From: Gymnogyps californianus
Taxonomy: Eukaryota > Chordata > Aves > Accipitriformes > Cathartidae
DNA: 64,000 bases
NCBI RefSeq assembly: GCF_018139145.2
Contig: NC_059486.1
Coordinates: 7,006,001 to 7,070,000 of the forward strand
Direction: 5' to 3'
This document shows positions 48,446-61,406 of the stretch, one piece after another (within the stretch, counting starts at the first letter, position 1; every line of letters starts with the position of its first letter). A program made the position numbers and the translations under genes. Below the pieces are notes generated by a model. It saw only the letters and a list, made by a program, of their open reading frames with translations, did no database searches and had not been told where the DNA came from.

Positions 48446-49853
48446 CTGTCAGTAAGAGAGACAGGAAAACAAGGGTTGAAAGAAATTTAGTATTGGTAAC
48501 CTGCATTGCTCATAACAACTAGCTAGCATTCATTATACTGGCTAGAAATCATATTGAAAACCTTTCACTCAAGTACATACATGAATTATGATATACTTTT
48601 TCCCCTTTCATGCGTCAGTATCTTGCAAGCTTTGCTCAAAAGCTATTTATGATAGATCTCAAAGCTAAGAGCTTCATGTGGCCACACAGATATATCTAGA
48701 TTAAAAGACCCTAATTCATTCACTATGTATTTTTAATTCAGGAATGAAATGATACTTTCAGCTCAAACTTACCTAGCCAAAGGGAAAGGATCACTATTTT
48801 AAATGATGACTGGGGTTCCCAGTTTTACCCCTTGTTCAGGTTACCAAATACTTTCCATTACAAGATTATATTGCACTGTTTATCAATCAAACGATTTGGG
48901 CTGAAATAATTCAAGACAGGTTTTGATTTTGTTGTTGAAGGATCCAAACTAATTATTAGGCCTTTCCAAGCATAACTCTAAGGCAAAGGAATGTGTTTTC
49001 CCCACACTAAAGCATTCCAGGGATCTGGTATTTGAATAGCTGTTTACTTTAGAGATTTTTGAATTCATTCAGAGAATGAATTGAAAGAAAGAATGGCTCT
49101 AAGATAACTGATGTTTTTACTAAAAAGCTGTTAGAAGTCCAATTTCCAAAGAAAAGGAGACTTAATAGTTTCATCTGTCAATCATTTCTCATAGTCTACC
49201 CACTCATTTTTTAATCTGTGGCCAATTTCAACTAAATTTGATGGAGTGGTAGAGGTTCCAATTACACTGTGCTCTTACAAATGCTATAAAAACACACTGA
49301 GAAGAAACCAAGTCAGTGTTACCACTGAGGGAAAAGCAAGTAAAATTTAGTTGTTTCATAATTAATTTGAAAGATACACTGGCCAATCAGCATATGAGCA
49401 CTAATAAATCAATGTCACTGTGCTCTGATGGGGTGGTTATACAGGGAAGAAGTGTTACCATGTTTGAAGAGAGGAGATGTACAGGACACAGGACAGAATT
49501 TGACGGAAAACAGGCTTCATTACTTCCACTGCTGGAAAACCTTCTATTATTTACTAATAGCAACCCAGTAATCTATAAGCAAGTCAACTTGTTAGAGCAT
49601 TAGCAATCAACTGCGTACCTCATAGCATTGAAGTTCATTTCCAGAACCGTGCATATGAATTTATTCATTACTGATTTATCACTATTTAAAGTAACCAAAT
49701 ACTAATAAAATCTTAATGTTTTCAGGAATGTTAGATTCTTGAAGTTTTACGGTAAGGAAACCACTTTAAAAATGGCTTGATTACAGAACTGTAAACAAGA
49801 ATTAAAAACTAAACAGAGTCATATAAGTGAAAAACAAAACTGCAAATACTGAC

Positions 49854-50048
49854 CCATCTTTATTGGCTGCATCATCTGTTGGTTTTATACTCGCTGCTGT
49901 TGGCTCTACAGAAGGCTTTGAAGTATTAAGGGAATTTGCTGCGTTAGAATCTAATGACATGAGCTGCTGGTTACTTTGAGAAGACATCATTGAGCCAGAC
50001 AGAGATCCAGATATTGGGATGCTATTGAAAAATGCTGTAGAAAAATCG
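49854..50048 (-). CDS. HIRA: HIRA exon 14 (Ser-rich linker)
   Basis: Sixty-five codons begin DFSTAFFNSIPISGSLSGSM and end KPTDDAANKD plus GG. The segment is low-complexity, rich in Ser, Asn and Ala, and likely disordered. The acceptor is CTTAG. The donor GTCAGT is weaker than the others; the frame to exon 15 holds only with this cut (GG|T). Confidence 0.93.
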
Positions 50049-50451
50049 CTAAGCAAAAAGACAAAAAACAAATATATTTCTCGAAAACACTTGAAAAAGA
50101 ATTGAAAAATAATTTTATTTAAACTATTTTTTCCATTCTTCCCTTTTCCACATGTGGATACTCATATACAACCTAAGTAAACCACCAACACCTAACCTTC
50201 CAGAGACCTTTCTCATATACAAAGGACACTAAAGCCAGTATTAATGTAGATATGAACCTGCAATACATTAGAGTATTGTTCACTCATCTATAATGGTAGA
50301 TGATGAGAATTAGCCTTATCTATTAGAAGTGAGATCTTATAGCTAAGAGAACATAGGTTGAAACTATATTCCATAAGTATACACAAGATACTTCCAGCAA
50401 GTGCTTTAAGATGCAGTAAGACTAAAATAAGTCAGAATTCTGAGTTTGCAT

Positions 50452-50461
50452 GGGGGGGGGG
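50452..50461. repeat. G10 homopolymer
   Basis: Ten G residues lie about 47 bases inside HIRA intron 13; the RNA would carry C10 shortly after the donor site. Confidence 0.95.
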
Positions 50462-50507
50462 AGATAAAAAGGTAAGGAAGGACTTTAAAGACCACTTCCA
50501 AACGTAC

Positions 50508-50593
50508 CCAGTGTCCAACTGAGCTATGCAGAGAGGCGTGATCCTTCTCCGACCATCTGCTGTTCGTGTTTCAACTTGTTTTTTTAAGAGATT
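50508..50593 (-). CDS. HIRA: HIRA exon 13 (B domain, ASF1 binding)
   Basis: Encodes NLLKKQVETRTADGRRRITP then LCIAQLDT. RRRI is the core that docks into the ASF1 groove, and it is intact. The acceptor is CAACAG and the donor GTACGT. Confidence 0.98.
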
Positions 50594-51417
50594 CTGTTGA
50601 GAAATGTATATTTCATCATCATTTCTGATAAATAGGAAATGCTTTTTTCTTTTTTTTTCCAATTGACAAGAATAGGTGTATAGATGAAAGATGTTCCTCA
50701 ATTAAAAATCTGTCAACAAAAATTTTTTTCCATATTGTCTTTGAACCATGCTATTATTGCATAAATAGAATCAATCTACATTTTTATTAATACAAGTGTA
50801 TTTTAATACCACAACTTTTTTTTGACCAATAGTAGGTGTTTTTTAAGTAGAAGTTCATATAGTACAAAGTACAATAGAATTCTGATTCTGATTACTGCTT
50901 TCAGGCTGTATGATAACATACATTCTTTTTAAACACATACATTTCCAATTCTGGATCTATCCATCTGTAGAAAAGGTATTTGTGGAGAATGTAATCCGCT
51001 CTCCACATTAGAGAGTCAAGTCCGAAACATTCTCATCTGTGCGCATTGAATCCTTCATTAAAAGTTGTGTTCTATGTTTAGGAGAGAATTAAATAATGCT
51101 TTCAACCTCCTTCATTGAGAAACTGAAGCACAGTTCTACAGTTTGACTGTTACTAGCTACCTTTGGTTTCCTTTCTGCACACTGAGAATTTAGCACCCAT
51201 CACAGAAATATCCACAAGCCTTTTCCCACATAGTCTTACTTCTGCTTAAAAGCATTTTAACTTTTCAACAAGTCCCAGTAACGTCAACTGGACCATTCAT
51301 GGGCTAAAAGGTGCCATTCAACACAAATAAGAAGCAGAAATTGGTTTTATCATAAGCAGTTTGATATTTATCGGCCTAGTAGTTGACACTATAAAGTGCC
51401 TATCCAAGAACACCTAC

Positions 51418-51645
51418 CTTTCTGATGTCCTCCAAACTCTCCCCATTAACCATGCTTGCCACTTTGGGAGCCGCTGTCGCAGTCCCAGATGCTTCCCTAA
51501 TTGACACGTTCTTCTGCTCCACCTGCTGCTGTTGCTGTCTCTGTTGATATTTGAGCATCTCTGGATTCTCAATAATGGTGGTAGACAACTGAGCTTCAGT
51601 CATTATAGCTAGGCTTTTACCATAGGTGGACTGATGAATGTTGCT
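51418..51645 (-). CDS. HIRA: HIRA exon 12 (Q-rich linker and start of B domain)
   Basis: Seventy-six codons begin SNIHQSTYGKSLAIMTEAQL. They contain a glutamine-rich run (YQQRQQQQQVEQ) and end NGESLEDIRK, the start of the ASF1-binding B domain. The stretch between the Q run and NGES (NVSIREASGTATAAPKVAS) is the part least like human. The acceptor is CACAG and the donor GTAGGT. Confidence 0.96.
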
Positions 51646-52232
51646 CTGTGGGCGTTAAAAATGTATCACACAAAGAGTGACCACAACTGCTAGCATGACA
51701 TCACCAATTATGATGTAATGGAATCACACAAATCTAATGGAATCCATAAAATGCAAATGTCCTCTGTATCATTTATACACTACATATTTTTTCCTTTCTT
51801 TGTATTTTCAGCTAACAGTAAATCAATATATAAAATAATTGGAATTCAAAGCTTCAGTTGCTAATAGCAGTGAGAGGAAAAAACAGCCAACAGCAATCAG
51901 TTTAAAAAGACTTGCATATATGCAAGTCAAAGAGTAATGTTAAAATGTTTTGAAGCACCCACTCCTTGTTTCCTTGGCCAAATAATTACTTGAAATGTAT
52001 AATGATGTGTAAGCAAGTGGATGTTTTCCAAATAGACTTTCTTTCCAGAATAGAAACTAGTATCACAAATTCATTTCTTGACTACTCTTTAATGATTTGT
52101 AAAGTAGACAAGAACATATTTTTCTGTAATATGGAAATCAGTCACTACATACTTCTATAAATAGTCCAATATTTTAATTGAATCGATATATCCCTTAAAT
52201 ATGATCACAGATTCTCTGAGTGCTTACTGTAC

Positions 52233-52338
52233 CTTTTCCTCCTCGCTGAGTGGATCTCCAAGTTCATCCTGAGAAAAGTCCAAAAACGCCACTGATCCAT
52301 CCATGGAACACACCAGGATACCGAGTCCATTAAGGGTC
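52233..52338 (-). CDS. HIRA: HIRA exon 11 (end of WD40 propeller)
   Basis: Completes Trp and encodes TLNGLGILVCSMDGSVAFLD then FSQDELGDPLSEEEK, where the propeller closes and the acidic linker starts. The acceptor is CTTCAG and the donor GTACAG. Confidence 0.97.
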
Positions 52339-52749
52339 CTGAAGGAAATAAAGGTCCATCTTTGTTTTCAGTCTCTTTCATTGATGCAAAGGGGCAACAC
52401 AATAAATTGCTCAATAAAAATCTTAGCATAAGATTTATTATCATAGCAACTACCGATGAAACCAAAGAAGTGGGACAGCAAGGAGACAGGGGGATGGACA
52501 GCAGGAGTCTGTGTGCCGATATACCTTCGGAGACTGCACACAGGAAGGTGGCATTAGAAAAATACACCTACCCATGGCATGATCAGCACCATGAAAACCT
52601 TTCTGTATGGGTAAAACAGAATAGTGTTCACAATGAACAATGAGAGAAAATTATAAATGTATTTGCTTCAAAAGATGTACAAAATTTGTGTTCTAATGGA
52701 ACTGGGTGAAGAAAGGGGCCTTCAGCACATAAGCAATTGATACACTTCT

Positions 52750-52885
52750 TTTAAGGCCCTACAAACTGCTGTTTGGGGCCCATGGAAAATGAAGCTTCAT
52801 CATGCATGGGAAACAAGTAACAGATAGTCCATTCCTATAAAGAGCTTACAGTCCAAATAAACAAGATAGGAAGGAGAAGGGATGA
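52750..52885. repeat. Possible old interspersed repeat
   Basis: The phrase AAAGAGCTTACAGTCCAAAT followed by AAACAAGATAGGAAGGAGAA resembles wording common in ancient vertebrate repeats. No ends or duplications are visible. It lies in HIRA intron 10. Confidence 0.35.
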
Positions 52886-54857
52886 GACTCTTAAGAGAGA
52901 AGCTCTATAGGTTGGGTAAATGCCTCTTCTCTATCATCATCTGAAGCGAGAGCAATAAAAAGAAAGCAAGCCGTGCATCTGAGCAGTCCAAAAATCTCTG
53001 TACTAGGCAAGAACATATGTTTGATTTTGTTATTGTTCATTATTTGGGTTTTTAAGCAAACTGCATGTGTTCTTGTATGTGGGGATATATTGTAACCCTC
53101 TTCTGGAGGTCTCAAAAGGTTTTCTTGATCGAAGAGAGAAAGAGGAGAAACTACACATTCTAGTCTTAATGGAATGATAACCTTCCATATATAACCTATT
53201 ATTGCACATTTGAAAAAAATAATATTTGATGAGTTTTGACTGCTAACCCAGTAACTTCCAATTATAGAGCTCACAGAGACAGCGACATAGTGGTTTACAG
53301 ATGACTTGTTACAGAGAACAGAAGAGGAAAGGGAAGCAGGCAGAACTCTGAAGTCCTATCCGAATTAGTCCAGCAAGGCTTAAAAATGTATTACATGCAT
53401 CATGGCTATAGGTGTTTGAAAATGTCTTTTTTCGTGGTGGCTGGTGCCCTGATAACATCACATCCAGAGCAGTTAGCCTCAGCACCATGTAACTAGGTTA
53501 ACCAACACTACTCCAAGTTAGAAAATTATAAAATCTTGTTGAGAGTTTTCTTCTTGCTTAGCAGACAGAATTGCTGAGCTCCTATTGACCTCTGGATCCA
53601 AGCAATTGTTCCATGAAAACATAATCATGTTCAGATATTATGATGATGGATCCAAGTCTAAAACTCTGAAATAGAAATGAGACAGCTATAACAATATATA
53701 ATAGTATCAGATTTCTCTGAATTTACTCAGGCTGTTTTCAGAATGGAGCATGTTTCTGGGAACATTCCATATTATTGACATTTTAGCCATACATTTCAAT
53801 TTGTAAACAGGATATAAAATAACAAGCTTCCTGATGATCCTTTGTCTCTCAAATATTCCACAAAACCATTTCCTCAGAAATTGCAAAATGTTAACCAGTT
53901 ATTACTTCCAATGACTTCATGCCATAAAAAATGTGCAAATTGCAGATGGAGAAACAAAAAACACTACAGGAAAACAAAACTATTCAAAGCTATTGTACTA
54001 CAACAATACCAGCACTTCTCATGAAATATTCCACTTACTGGCTTTCTAGCCTTTATCTATTAATGAAAGAAAAACGTTTTGGTTTTGAAAACTTTCTATC
54101 GTGCTTCACTGAGCTTCATGGCAAAATCCACATAGCACACAGAAAACAGGAAGTTATATAATTGTAAGCCTTAAAATTTACAGCATAAAACCACCCAGAT
54201 TGTTATAGCTATTAAGGCAGAATTTCAAGAGTTCGGAAGTGCTAGAATTAAGACAACCTACGTAATCAGCTGTGTGCCTATCATGAAAAAAAATATTAGT
54301 TTTTTCTTGTACAGAATCCTTAACTCTGTAAATTACCTGATGCATAGGTGCAGAGTATTTTTTTAATATCATTTACTGAGTGCTCTCATGGTTATTTCTC
54401 CCTTATTATTCAAGTCTTGCAGTGAATAAAGAACTATTAACTTCTGCATTTTTATGACCAGGCCTTAGGAAGAAAGCAGGAGAGGAGAGAGTACCACTAA
54501 CCGCAGAAAGAGGAAAACAAGATTTGGGACAGCAGACTGCTGGGAAAGTGGGTTGTCCAACCCAACCCAAATCACTAAAGATGTCCTGTGGTCTCTTGGG
54601 AAAGCTCAGCACTTGCCCTTCTGCTATGTCCTGTGGTTGGTGGATGGGGTGTGGCTGGGTGTAGAAGTTTCATTATCCCTCCTCTGAGACTTGCTACACG
54701 ATCAGCCTCTGCGACTCTTCAACAAAGAGCAATTTACACCCTTCACATGGCGCTGCAACAACACTGTATGCTACATTTTTACTAAAACCAAAAGCTATTG
54801 CATTTACTTTTTTTATACATGAAAATCCTTCAGCCAATTCAAATGATGAGTGAGTAG

Positions 54858-54872
54858 TGCGTGTGTGTGTAT
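54858..54872. repeat. Short (GT)n microsatellite
   Basis: GTGCGTGTGTGTGTA lies in HIRA intron 10, followed by further TGTATG-type sequence. Confidence 0.85.
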
Positions 54873-55382
54873 AAATGCATGAGTGTATGTATAAAACATT
54901 TTTAAAAAAAAATGAAAGGACTCTCTCTTTTGGTATGTTGTGTCCTTAGGCATGAAGGAAAGTTTGGCCTAGAAGGTTCACCTGAATTTGTCCTAACTGT
55001 GCAGTGCAATAACTTTTCATAGATGTAATGCACATAAAACTCACCAAGTCCACCACGTCATGTTATAAAATACATATTCTATGAAAAAAATTTCAGAGAA
55101 TCATAACAAGTAGGAACTCATTCCACAGGTATTTTACTGCATCATGTTCTAAATACATCAGTTTTTATTCAGTTTTAATGTTACACAATCTCAAGTGACC
55201 ACAGGCTAGTTGCTAATGTTACTACCAAAGATGCTGCAGCAGAACCAAAACCTTCAGGAACCAATTACTTGTGTTCCAACAGCTACAATCCATACTGTTT
55301 TAAGGAATTTCCAGTTAATGTGTATACCTAAAGTTGATAGCAACACTTTGGCTTTTGTAACAAACAGCAGAAATCAACTTAC

Positions 55383-55453
55383 CAGGAGATGTCCATGATA
55401 GACTTGTCAAACAGCTCATGTATGACAACTAAAGGTCGTTTCAGACACGTGAG
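55383..55453 (-). CDS. HIRA: HIRA exon 10
   Basis: Encodes LTCLKRPLVVIHELFDKSIM then DIS, plus two bases of Trp. It is part of the last WD40 repeats. The acceptor is TTAAG and the donor GTAAG. Confidence 0.97.
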
Positions 55454-57155
55454 CTTAAAACAGAAGAAACAACACTCAGAAATTTAGAAGTTCTACCCTA
55501 CCACAGATATTACCACATTAACACTCTCCCAGAGTCTAACAATATTCACCAAACAAGATCTGGTGGTATATCTGAAGCACCTAGTTACCCATTCCACTAC
55601 TGGCACAGAAAAGCTTTGAAGAATAGCTGACATTCAACCCTCCCCTCCTTTCTGAAACACAGACTGAATTTCTTAACCAACTTTGCCTTTACATCACAGT
55701 CATAGAACACTCTACTACTCAAAAAGTAATTCCGCAGATGCTAAAGACAGCTTCTATTCTAAGCTTTACTGAGATAAGGATGTTGCAAACTGCCAGCACA
55801 AGAGGAAGACAGAAAACAGATTAGGTTTCCATGTCCTCACTCAGACTACTTGTCTAAGTGAAGCCTGTCAAGAGCAAAGGGAATTTGACTCACAATTATT
55901 CTTAAAGAGGATTCCTCTACACTTATAAATCAGCTTAGTAATAAAGAACTGAATATGAAAATTCCCAGTAACCTATTCTAAATCAGACATTCTAAGCTCT
56001 TTAATGTTAAACCAATGGACCTAATATCTATAGTATACAGTACAACTGAAATGAAGCAGGAGAAGTCAATGTGGTCTAGGTTGTTTCATGCTCATAGGTT
56101 CACAGATGTAGTGTAGTAGTTATCTTCAGTAGTTATTTCTTTTATGTTTCCATAGGTCTGTGTTGTATACATATCCATTAAGCTCTTCAGGGCGAAGACT
56201 GCCTATAACTTTGCATCTCTGTAATACCTAGTATAACTTCAACAGGCACCCTAAATGAAATCATAGTATAAATAGAAAGTAAAATATACTGAGAGTGATA
56301 CTTTGATATGGGTATGCACTGGTAGCATTGCCAGAAACAGATTTAGTGTTATGCATTTAGCGATTGATGGATAAATATCACACTGGAATCTATAAATAGT
56401 AGATTGCAGTTAGCAATTGGTTTGTTCTGGCACATGTTCTCATCACAAAGCTTTACAAATCAGTTAAATTTATTCCCTGTCCTTTGGAGTTGCCAAACCA
56501 CCCATCTTGCGTTTATAAATGTGAGAATAGCTACTCTTCTCTTAGCCAGAATAACAATTTTAGTGTAGATTTTAAAGTAAAACCCAAACTAGCTATTGAA
56601 ACTTGAAAGTATACTTAAAAAGCTCATTCACTTTCACATTCCTTTCCACAGCAAAGACAAAAGCCAGGGATTGAAAACAGAACAAAGCAGAAAGATGAGC
56701 CGTATATATGCTCAGAAACAGCTATCCTGTGCCTGCTATATTCTCCTTGTACTCATAAAAGCAAGATTAACAAAGGTAGACTCTAAGAGCGATTAATGGA
56801 TAGGTGGGCTAAACATAGAGAAACGGTAGTCTTTTTCGTAACAGACTCACATGGAGAACGAGTAAAAGACATAGGAAGAAAATCGGGCTGAATTATGTTT
56901 ATTAACTGTGTTAACACATTATTTCCCTTAACAGTTCCAACATACTCTGCCACTGGCTTCTAGCTGCTCTTGGCTTTAGAGAAATTACCTAATACCAATC
57001 TACTTTCTTCCCCCCAGCTAATCCTGTAACAGAGAGAAAAAAACTAAACATGAATCTAAATCTAAGACCTAATGCTGTACACATGACCTTTGTGCTAAAC
57101 CGCCACATTATCCAAATGACCACATTAGTTCAAAGGTGGCAAAAAACCCACTTAC

Positions 57156-57269
57156 CCAGACAGAAAGAGATCGATCCTTACTCCCAACAGCACAACAGCA
57201 GTAGGGACAACTTGACTTGGTGGAGCTCCCATTCTTTTGTTTCTTCTTGAAGATTTTTGGATTGAATTT
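57156..57269 (-). CDS. HIRA: HIRA exon 9
   Basis: Thirty-eight codons begin KFNPKIFKKKQKNGSSTKSS and continue CPYCCCAVGSKDRSLSVW. The CPYCCC cysteine cluster and the preceding basic loop are family hallmarks. The acceptor is TTCAG and the donor GTAAG. Confidence 0.98.
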
Positions 57270-57802
57270 CTGAACAAATGAGATGCCCCAAATTTTATTA
57301 CAGTAATCACATTTTAGTAGGAGATCTGCTTTAAAAGCAAGTTTTCCACTTAAGAGTGAAAAAGAAACATTTCATAGAAACAAAGTCCCTAACCAGACTC
57401 TATAATAGCACTGACAGAAGCCGCATATGCTTTCTTAAGGGGCTTTCTGAATGCCTTAACAGGAATCGCAAATAATATTAATTTTACTAGCGATCAGGAA
57501 CCCACTAGAAACCTAAGTCACTTTAATCAAGCCACTGAACAGCTAACAAAGCTAGCGTTTGGCATTCCTAACGTGCTCCTGTACTCCTCCTCCTTATCTT
57601 GTTCATCTACGTCCAGTTCTCTTATCACAAGAGCAAGCTGATTGCTTCCAACATGTAAAGTCGACGTTTTTTAATCACCACCACACGTTTGCTTTACTAA
57701 TCTTGACAACTATCTTCACCTCTTGTCCCATTATACATAAAATTATCAAAAAGCATATATTAGAAGTTTTACTTCAGGGATAAATTACTATCACTCACTC
57801 AC

Positions 57803-57970
57803 CACTACTGTAACTGCCTTCCGATGCCCTACAAAATCCATGTTGGTTTTCCATCCATCTCTCTCAATGATCTGAGCAGTAGGTCCAGAATTGTTCATGG
57901 CATGAGCAGAAACAAGATAGTGACCATCAGGTGACCAGCTAAGACGCAACACATGAGTTGTCCCTCCACA
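57803..57970 (-). CDS. HIRA: HIRA exon 8
   Basis: Fifty-six codons in phase 0 begin CGGTTHVLRLSWSPDGHYLV and end GHRKAVTVV, spanning propeller repeats. The acceptor is GTCAG and the donor GTGAG. Confidence 0.98.
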
Positions 57971-58879
57971 CTGACAAAAAAACCCAACATACTAGAGCTT
58001 TAAAAGTGTTTGGCAAACAAAGGATTTTTAATACAAACTATTTAAATTTTAGATTTAGGGAATATGATTACAAAGTAAGTTGTTTGTGAATATAAAAGAA
58101 TGACTGCTGAAACCAGGACAATGACATTACATAGAATTCTCAGCACTTCAGCCATGTTCATACAGGTGATCTAGTGTAACTTATGAAGCCCTACCAAAGG
58201 GGGAAAAAGGAACCCAGAGAACTTTTTTAAAGGCAACAAAATGTAAGTCTTTTTGGATACTGTACACTCAGTATTCATCGCAGCCCTAGTTAGTGACAGG
58301 GCTGCAGCATACCAACTGCTAATAATGAGACTTCAGCTTGCAACACCAGCTCACACATGAATTTAGGCATTTACAATCTATTACAAAGAGTAATTGCACT
58401 AGTCACAATACCATAAGATCACTGCAAAACACTCCACTCACTAAGCACCAGCTTCTGTTCCCAGAAATTTGATCTCTTGATCAAAGTCATCACATAACAG
58501 CCCTATGATGCCAGACCAAAGATCCCTCCTAAGTACTTATCTTGTTTCTGATAGTGGCCAACAGAAGATGCATAGGGAAGAATGTAAGAACAATGTAATT
58601 AGTGTGCCAATACTTCCTTGGAATAACCTCTCTATTTCCAGGAATTTACTTAACTGCTTACATAACCCTTTGGCATACACAACATCCAATGGCAATGAGA
58701 GTCTCAATTTAATCACGTTGTGTGAGAAAGTAGCTCTTTTTTTCCCCCCTTTTGAACCTGCCATCTGATAGTTTCAGCACTGTTAAATTAACTAACGTTT
58801 GTGCAGAATCAGAGTTATTCTTACAATTTTTGTTCATTCTATAGGAATTCACTTTGAATAGTCACACACTCTGAAGTAC

Positions 58880-59040
58880 CTCATCAAAGGGTTTTGTGAT
58901 GCTGGTTTCCAACTGCCAGTCCATGGTCCGCCACACCTTCAAACTTCGATCATCAGCCTGAGAGGCAATATATTTTCCAACAGGATCCCAGGTCAGCCCT
59001 TTCACCAAGCCAGAGTGCCCCTTCAAAGTGGCAAGAATTT
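58880..59040 (-). CDS. HIRA: HIRA exon 7
   Basis: Fifty-four codons begin [20 protein letters not shown] and end TSITKPFDE, with WD strands DRSLKVWRT. The acceptor is CACAG and the donor GTACTT. Confidence 0.98.
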
Positions 59041-60360
59041 CTGTGCATGCAAAAATTGAGAATAGAGAGCAGTTACTGATATCTCCCTTAGGACAGACTG
59101 TTGAGGAGATTTACAAGACCTTTTTGAAACAGCACATTAAATATAACTTCCTTTAATGTACAAACAACAACATATCAACCAAACTGGAAACCTGTACTTA
59201 AGCTAAGAACGATATAAAAAAGTGGTAAAGAGAACTCTGGCCAGAATAAGGGGTGCAAAACTATTTATAAGAAATAGATCAGAGCAGGAAGACCAGCAGA
59301 GCCCAGGCATTTCAGAATAGCACTTTCAAGCTATGGAGAGCAGCAGTTTAACTGGAACTTCAGTTAAACATTCACCCTTTCCTCCGCACCCAAAGATTAT
59401 CACAACAAATGCAGCTATGTGCACCAAACGTGAACTAAGTCAAAGTTGTGACTGAACAGACACGCAAGCCTGGCAGACCTGGTAACCTACTTTCAGTCAA
59501 TCTCTTGCTTATCAGATTGTGAGAGAAGAGGCTGAGAGTACTGCACAGGCTACACAGGTAGCTTGAAAGTCTAAAAACTCTGATATCAGAATTGGAAGCA
59601 ACCCTAAAATAAATGGCAGTGACTAGGCACCACACAATGGGTGTTTTAGCCTGCATCAAGTTACATGGTGAGAAGCAGCCAAATAAAGGCACATGCTCCC
59701 TAACTGCCACAGACCTCTGCAGGTCAGCTAAAGCTGTCCAGTGCACTGGCTGCGCCTGGCAGTGTGGTCCCTGAGAAACAGAGGCCTCAGGACTGTGTGA
59801 ATTGCCAGCACTGCAGCAATGGAAGAAGGAAAATGGCCATCAAATCTAAGGCTTGAGAGCTTCTGCTACTGTGAGGCTCCCCTAGTCCTTCCTTCCTCCC
59901 CTTCATCATGTAAAGTCACACTGCTTATTAAGCAGCAGCATTTAAAATGGGGTAAATAAGATACTGCCCCCCCAAAGGCAAATGAATGGAAAGTCCTGTA
60001 GGTACAAAGGCAACAGGGAAAAAAAAATATGCATATATAAATGTAATATCAAGCTGAAATTCTATCTATTTGCGATTGTGCAGAGAAGGTGAAAAAGAAA
60101 ATACATGTAATAATGACCTTCATGTAAAATCAGCAGCACAATCTGAATGTAGCTGTTGTCTACAGTGGAGTAGAATCCACTGCTCATTGCCATCCAAACT
60201 TGGAAGGAGGACTGACTCACCAGATTGCAAGTGTGTCATCTCAAAAGACAGACAACCCATTCTCACATAAGATTTTCACAGTCAGTGAAATATACCCATG
60301 GAGGGAAGAGTTTGTCACAAGCTTTACATACTTGCACATCTGAAATGTAAGAATTCTCAC

Positions 60361-60456
60361 CTGGAAACTTGACAGCATTCCAGATGACAACAGTGTTATC
60401 CACACTACAGGATGCCAGCCAGGCATCATGCGGAGACCACGCTACATCCATGACAT
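60361..60456 (-). CDS. HIRA: HIRA exon 6
   Basis: Encodes DVMDVAWSPHDAWLASCSVD then NTVVIWNAVKFP. It is a complete WD40 repeat, near-identical to human. The acceptor is AACAG and the donor GTGAG. Confidence 0.98.
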
Positions 60457-61080
60457 CTGTTTAAAAAAAAAGTTTCCATTTAAGACGTTGATGGTAATCA
60501 GAGAATCCAAAAATCTTCTTAAAAAGAACTTGTGTGGCAACATTTTTTCTGTCACCGAGAAATGACTATCATCTCACTAGAGTGGAAGGTAAGAAAGAAC
60601 ACAGCAACATTGTGTCATTGGGAGTGAGGCTCTCCAACTTAAAACGTTCAATGGGGAACAAACAAAAAAAATCCAAGGCAGAGAAAGCAATGTTTAGTGA
60701 TTATAGCAAGTACTAATGCCTTTGTCTTGTTTTGAATGAAAAAGCAACAGCAGCTATTGCAATGCACTCGCTTTATTCCAACACATGTGGAGTAATCAAA
60801 GTGATTTCAATCTTGATTTTAACCATAGCTCATGTCAGCAGGTGCAAAATGCATTTGAAATCATCTAGTTTATTCATCTTTTGCAATGCTCTTTAGTTAT
60901 TTTTTCTAAATAAACATTAATATTCTTTGGTTTGCAAAAACTTTCTCTTTTGCCAACCAGGAGATTATTCACTGCAAGTGTGAACATCTATTCAAATAAA
61001 AATACAGTTTAGCTTCCTTTATTCAGATTCGTTTTTAAGCTAGCAAGTAGCAAAAGATAAGTTTCTTAGTTGCTAATTTT

Positions 61081-61125
61081 TCTACTACATAGTTGCCAGA
61101 AGTTTTCTACTATGTTGCCAGAAGT
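61081..61125. repeat. Imperfect tandem duplication of about 22-25 bases
   Basis: TCTACTACATAGTTGCCAGA and TCTACTATGTTGCCAGAAGT share most positions, head to tail, in HIRA intron 5. Confidence 0.85.
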
Positions 61126-61311
61126 CACTTGTACGAAAATCAGCATTTGATTAAAAATGACATTTTCTTTTAGGTTTTCATTGTTGCTCTTAAAAGTAAT
61201 TACTGACTTGCCACCAAATATATACATTTTGAGCAGGAAAATATGACACTGAAAAACAATTTTTTTTCCAAATACATGCAAATTATGTTCATTCAACACG
61301 TTTTAACTTAC

Positions 61312-61406
61312 CCCCTGAATGGCTTCTGAGAATTGATACACACCTCCACTGCTCAACATTAGTAAGTTTGCTACTAGAACCAAACACAGTGCTAGGTCCA
61401 ATGTAC
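61312..61406 (-). CDS. HIRA: HIRA exon 5
   Basis: Thirty-two codons run from YIGPSTVFGSSSKLTNVEQW to CVSILRSHSG. The segment links WD repeats 2 and 3. The acceptor is AATTAG and the donor GTAAG. Confidence 0.96.

Larger units (their letters stand above)
42661..49853. other. HIRA introns 19 to 14
   Basis: Apart from exons 15-19 this span holds the G10/T-rich tract, an AG microsatellite, a probable interspersed repeat at 43815-43955, and poly-T/poly-A runs next to the exon 17 acceptor (about 45775-46010). No other gene was recognised. Confidence 0.6.
50594..55382. other. HIRA introns 12 to 10
   Basis: Intron 10 is the longest HIRA intron (3 kb). It carries a possible old repeat (52750-52885), a GT tract and a more G+C-rich block at about 54440-54760 that may be another old insertion. 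No coding evidence was seen outside exons 11 and 12. Confidence 0.55.

Noticed and set aside
48802..48905. Possible C/D-box small nucleolar RNA (ATGATGA at one end, CTGA about 97 bases on)
   Set aside because: It would be antisense to HIRA, whereas intronic snoRNAs are normally on the host strand, and the ends cannot form a convincing terminal stem.
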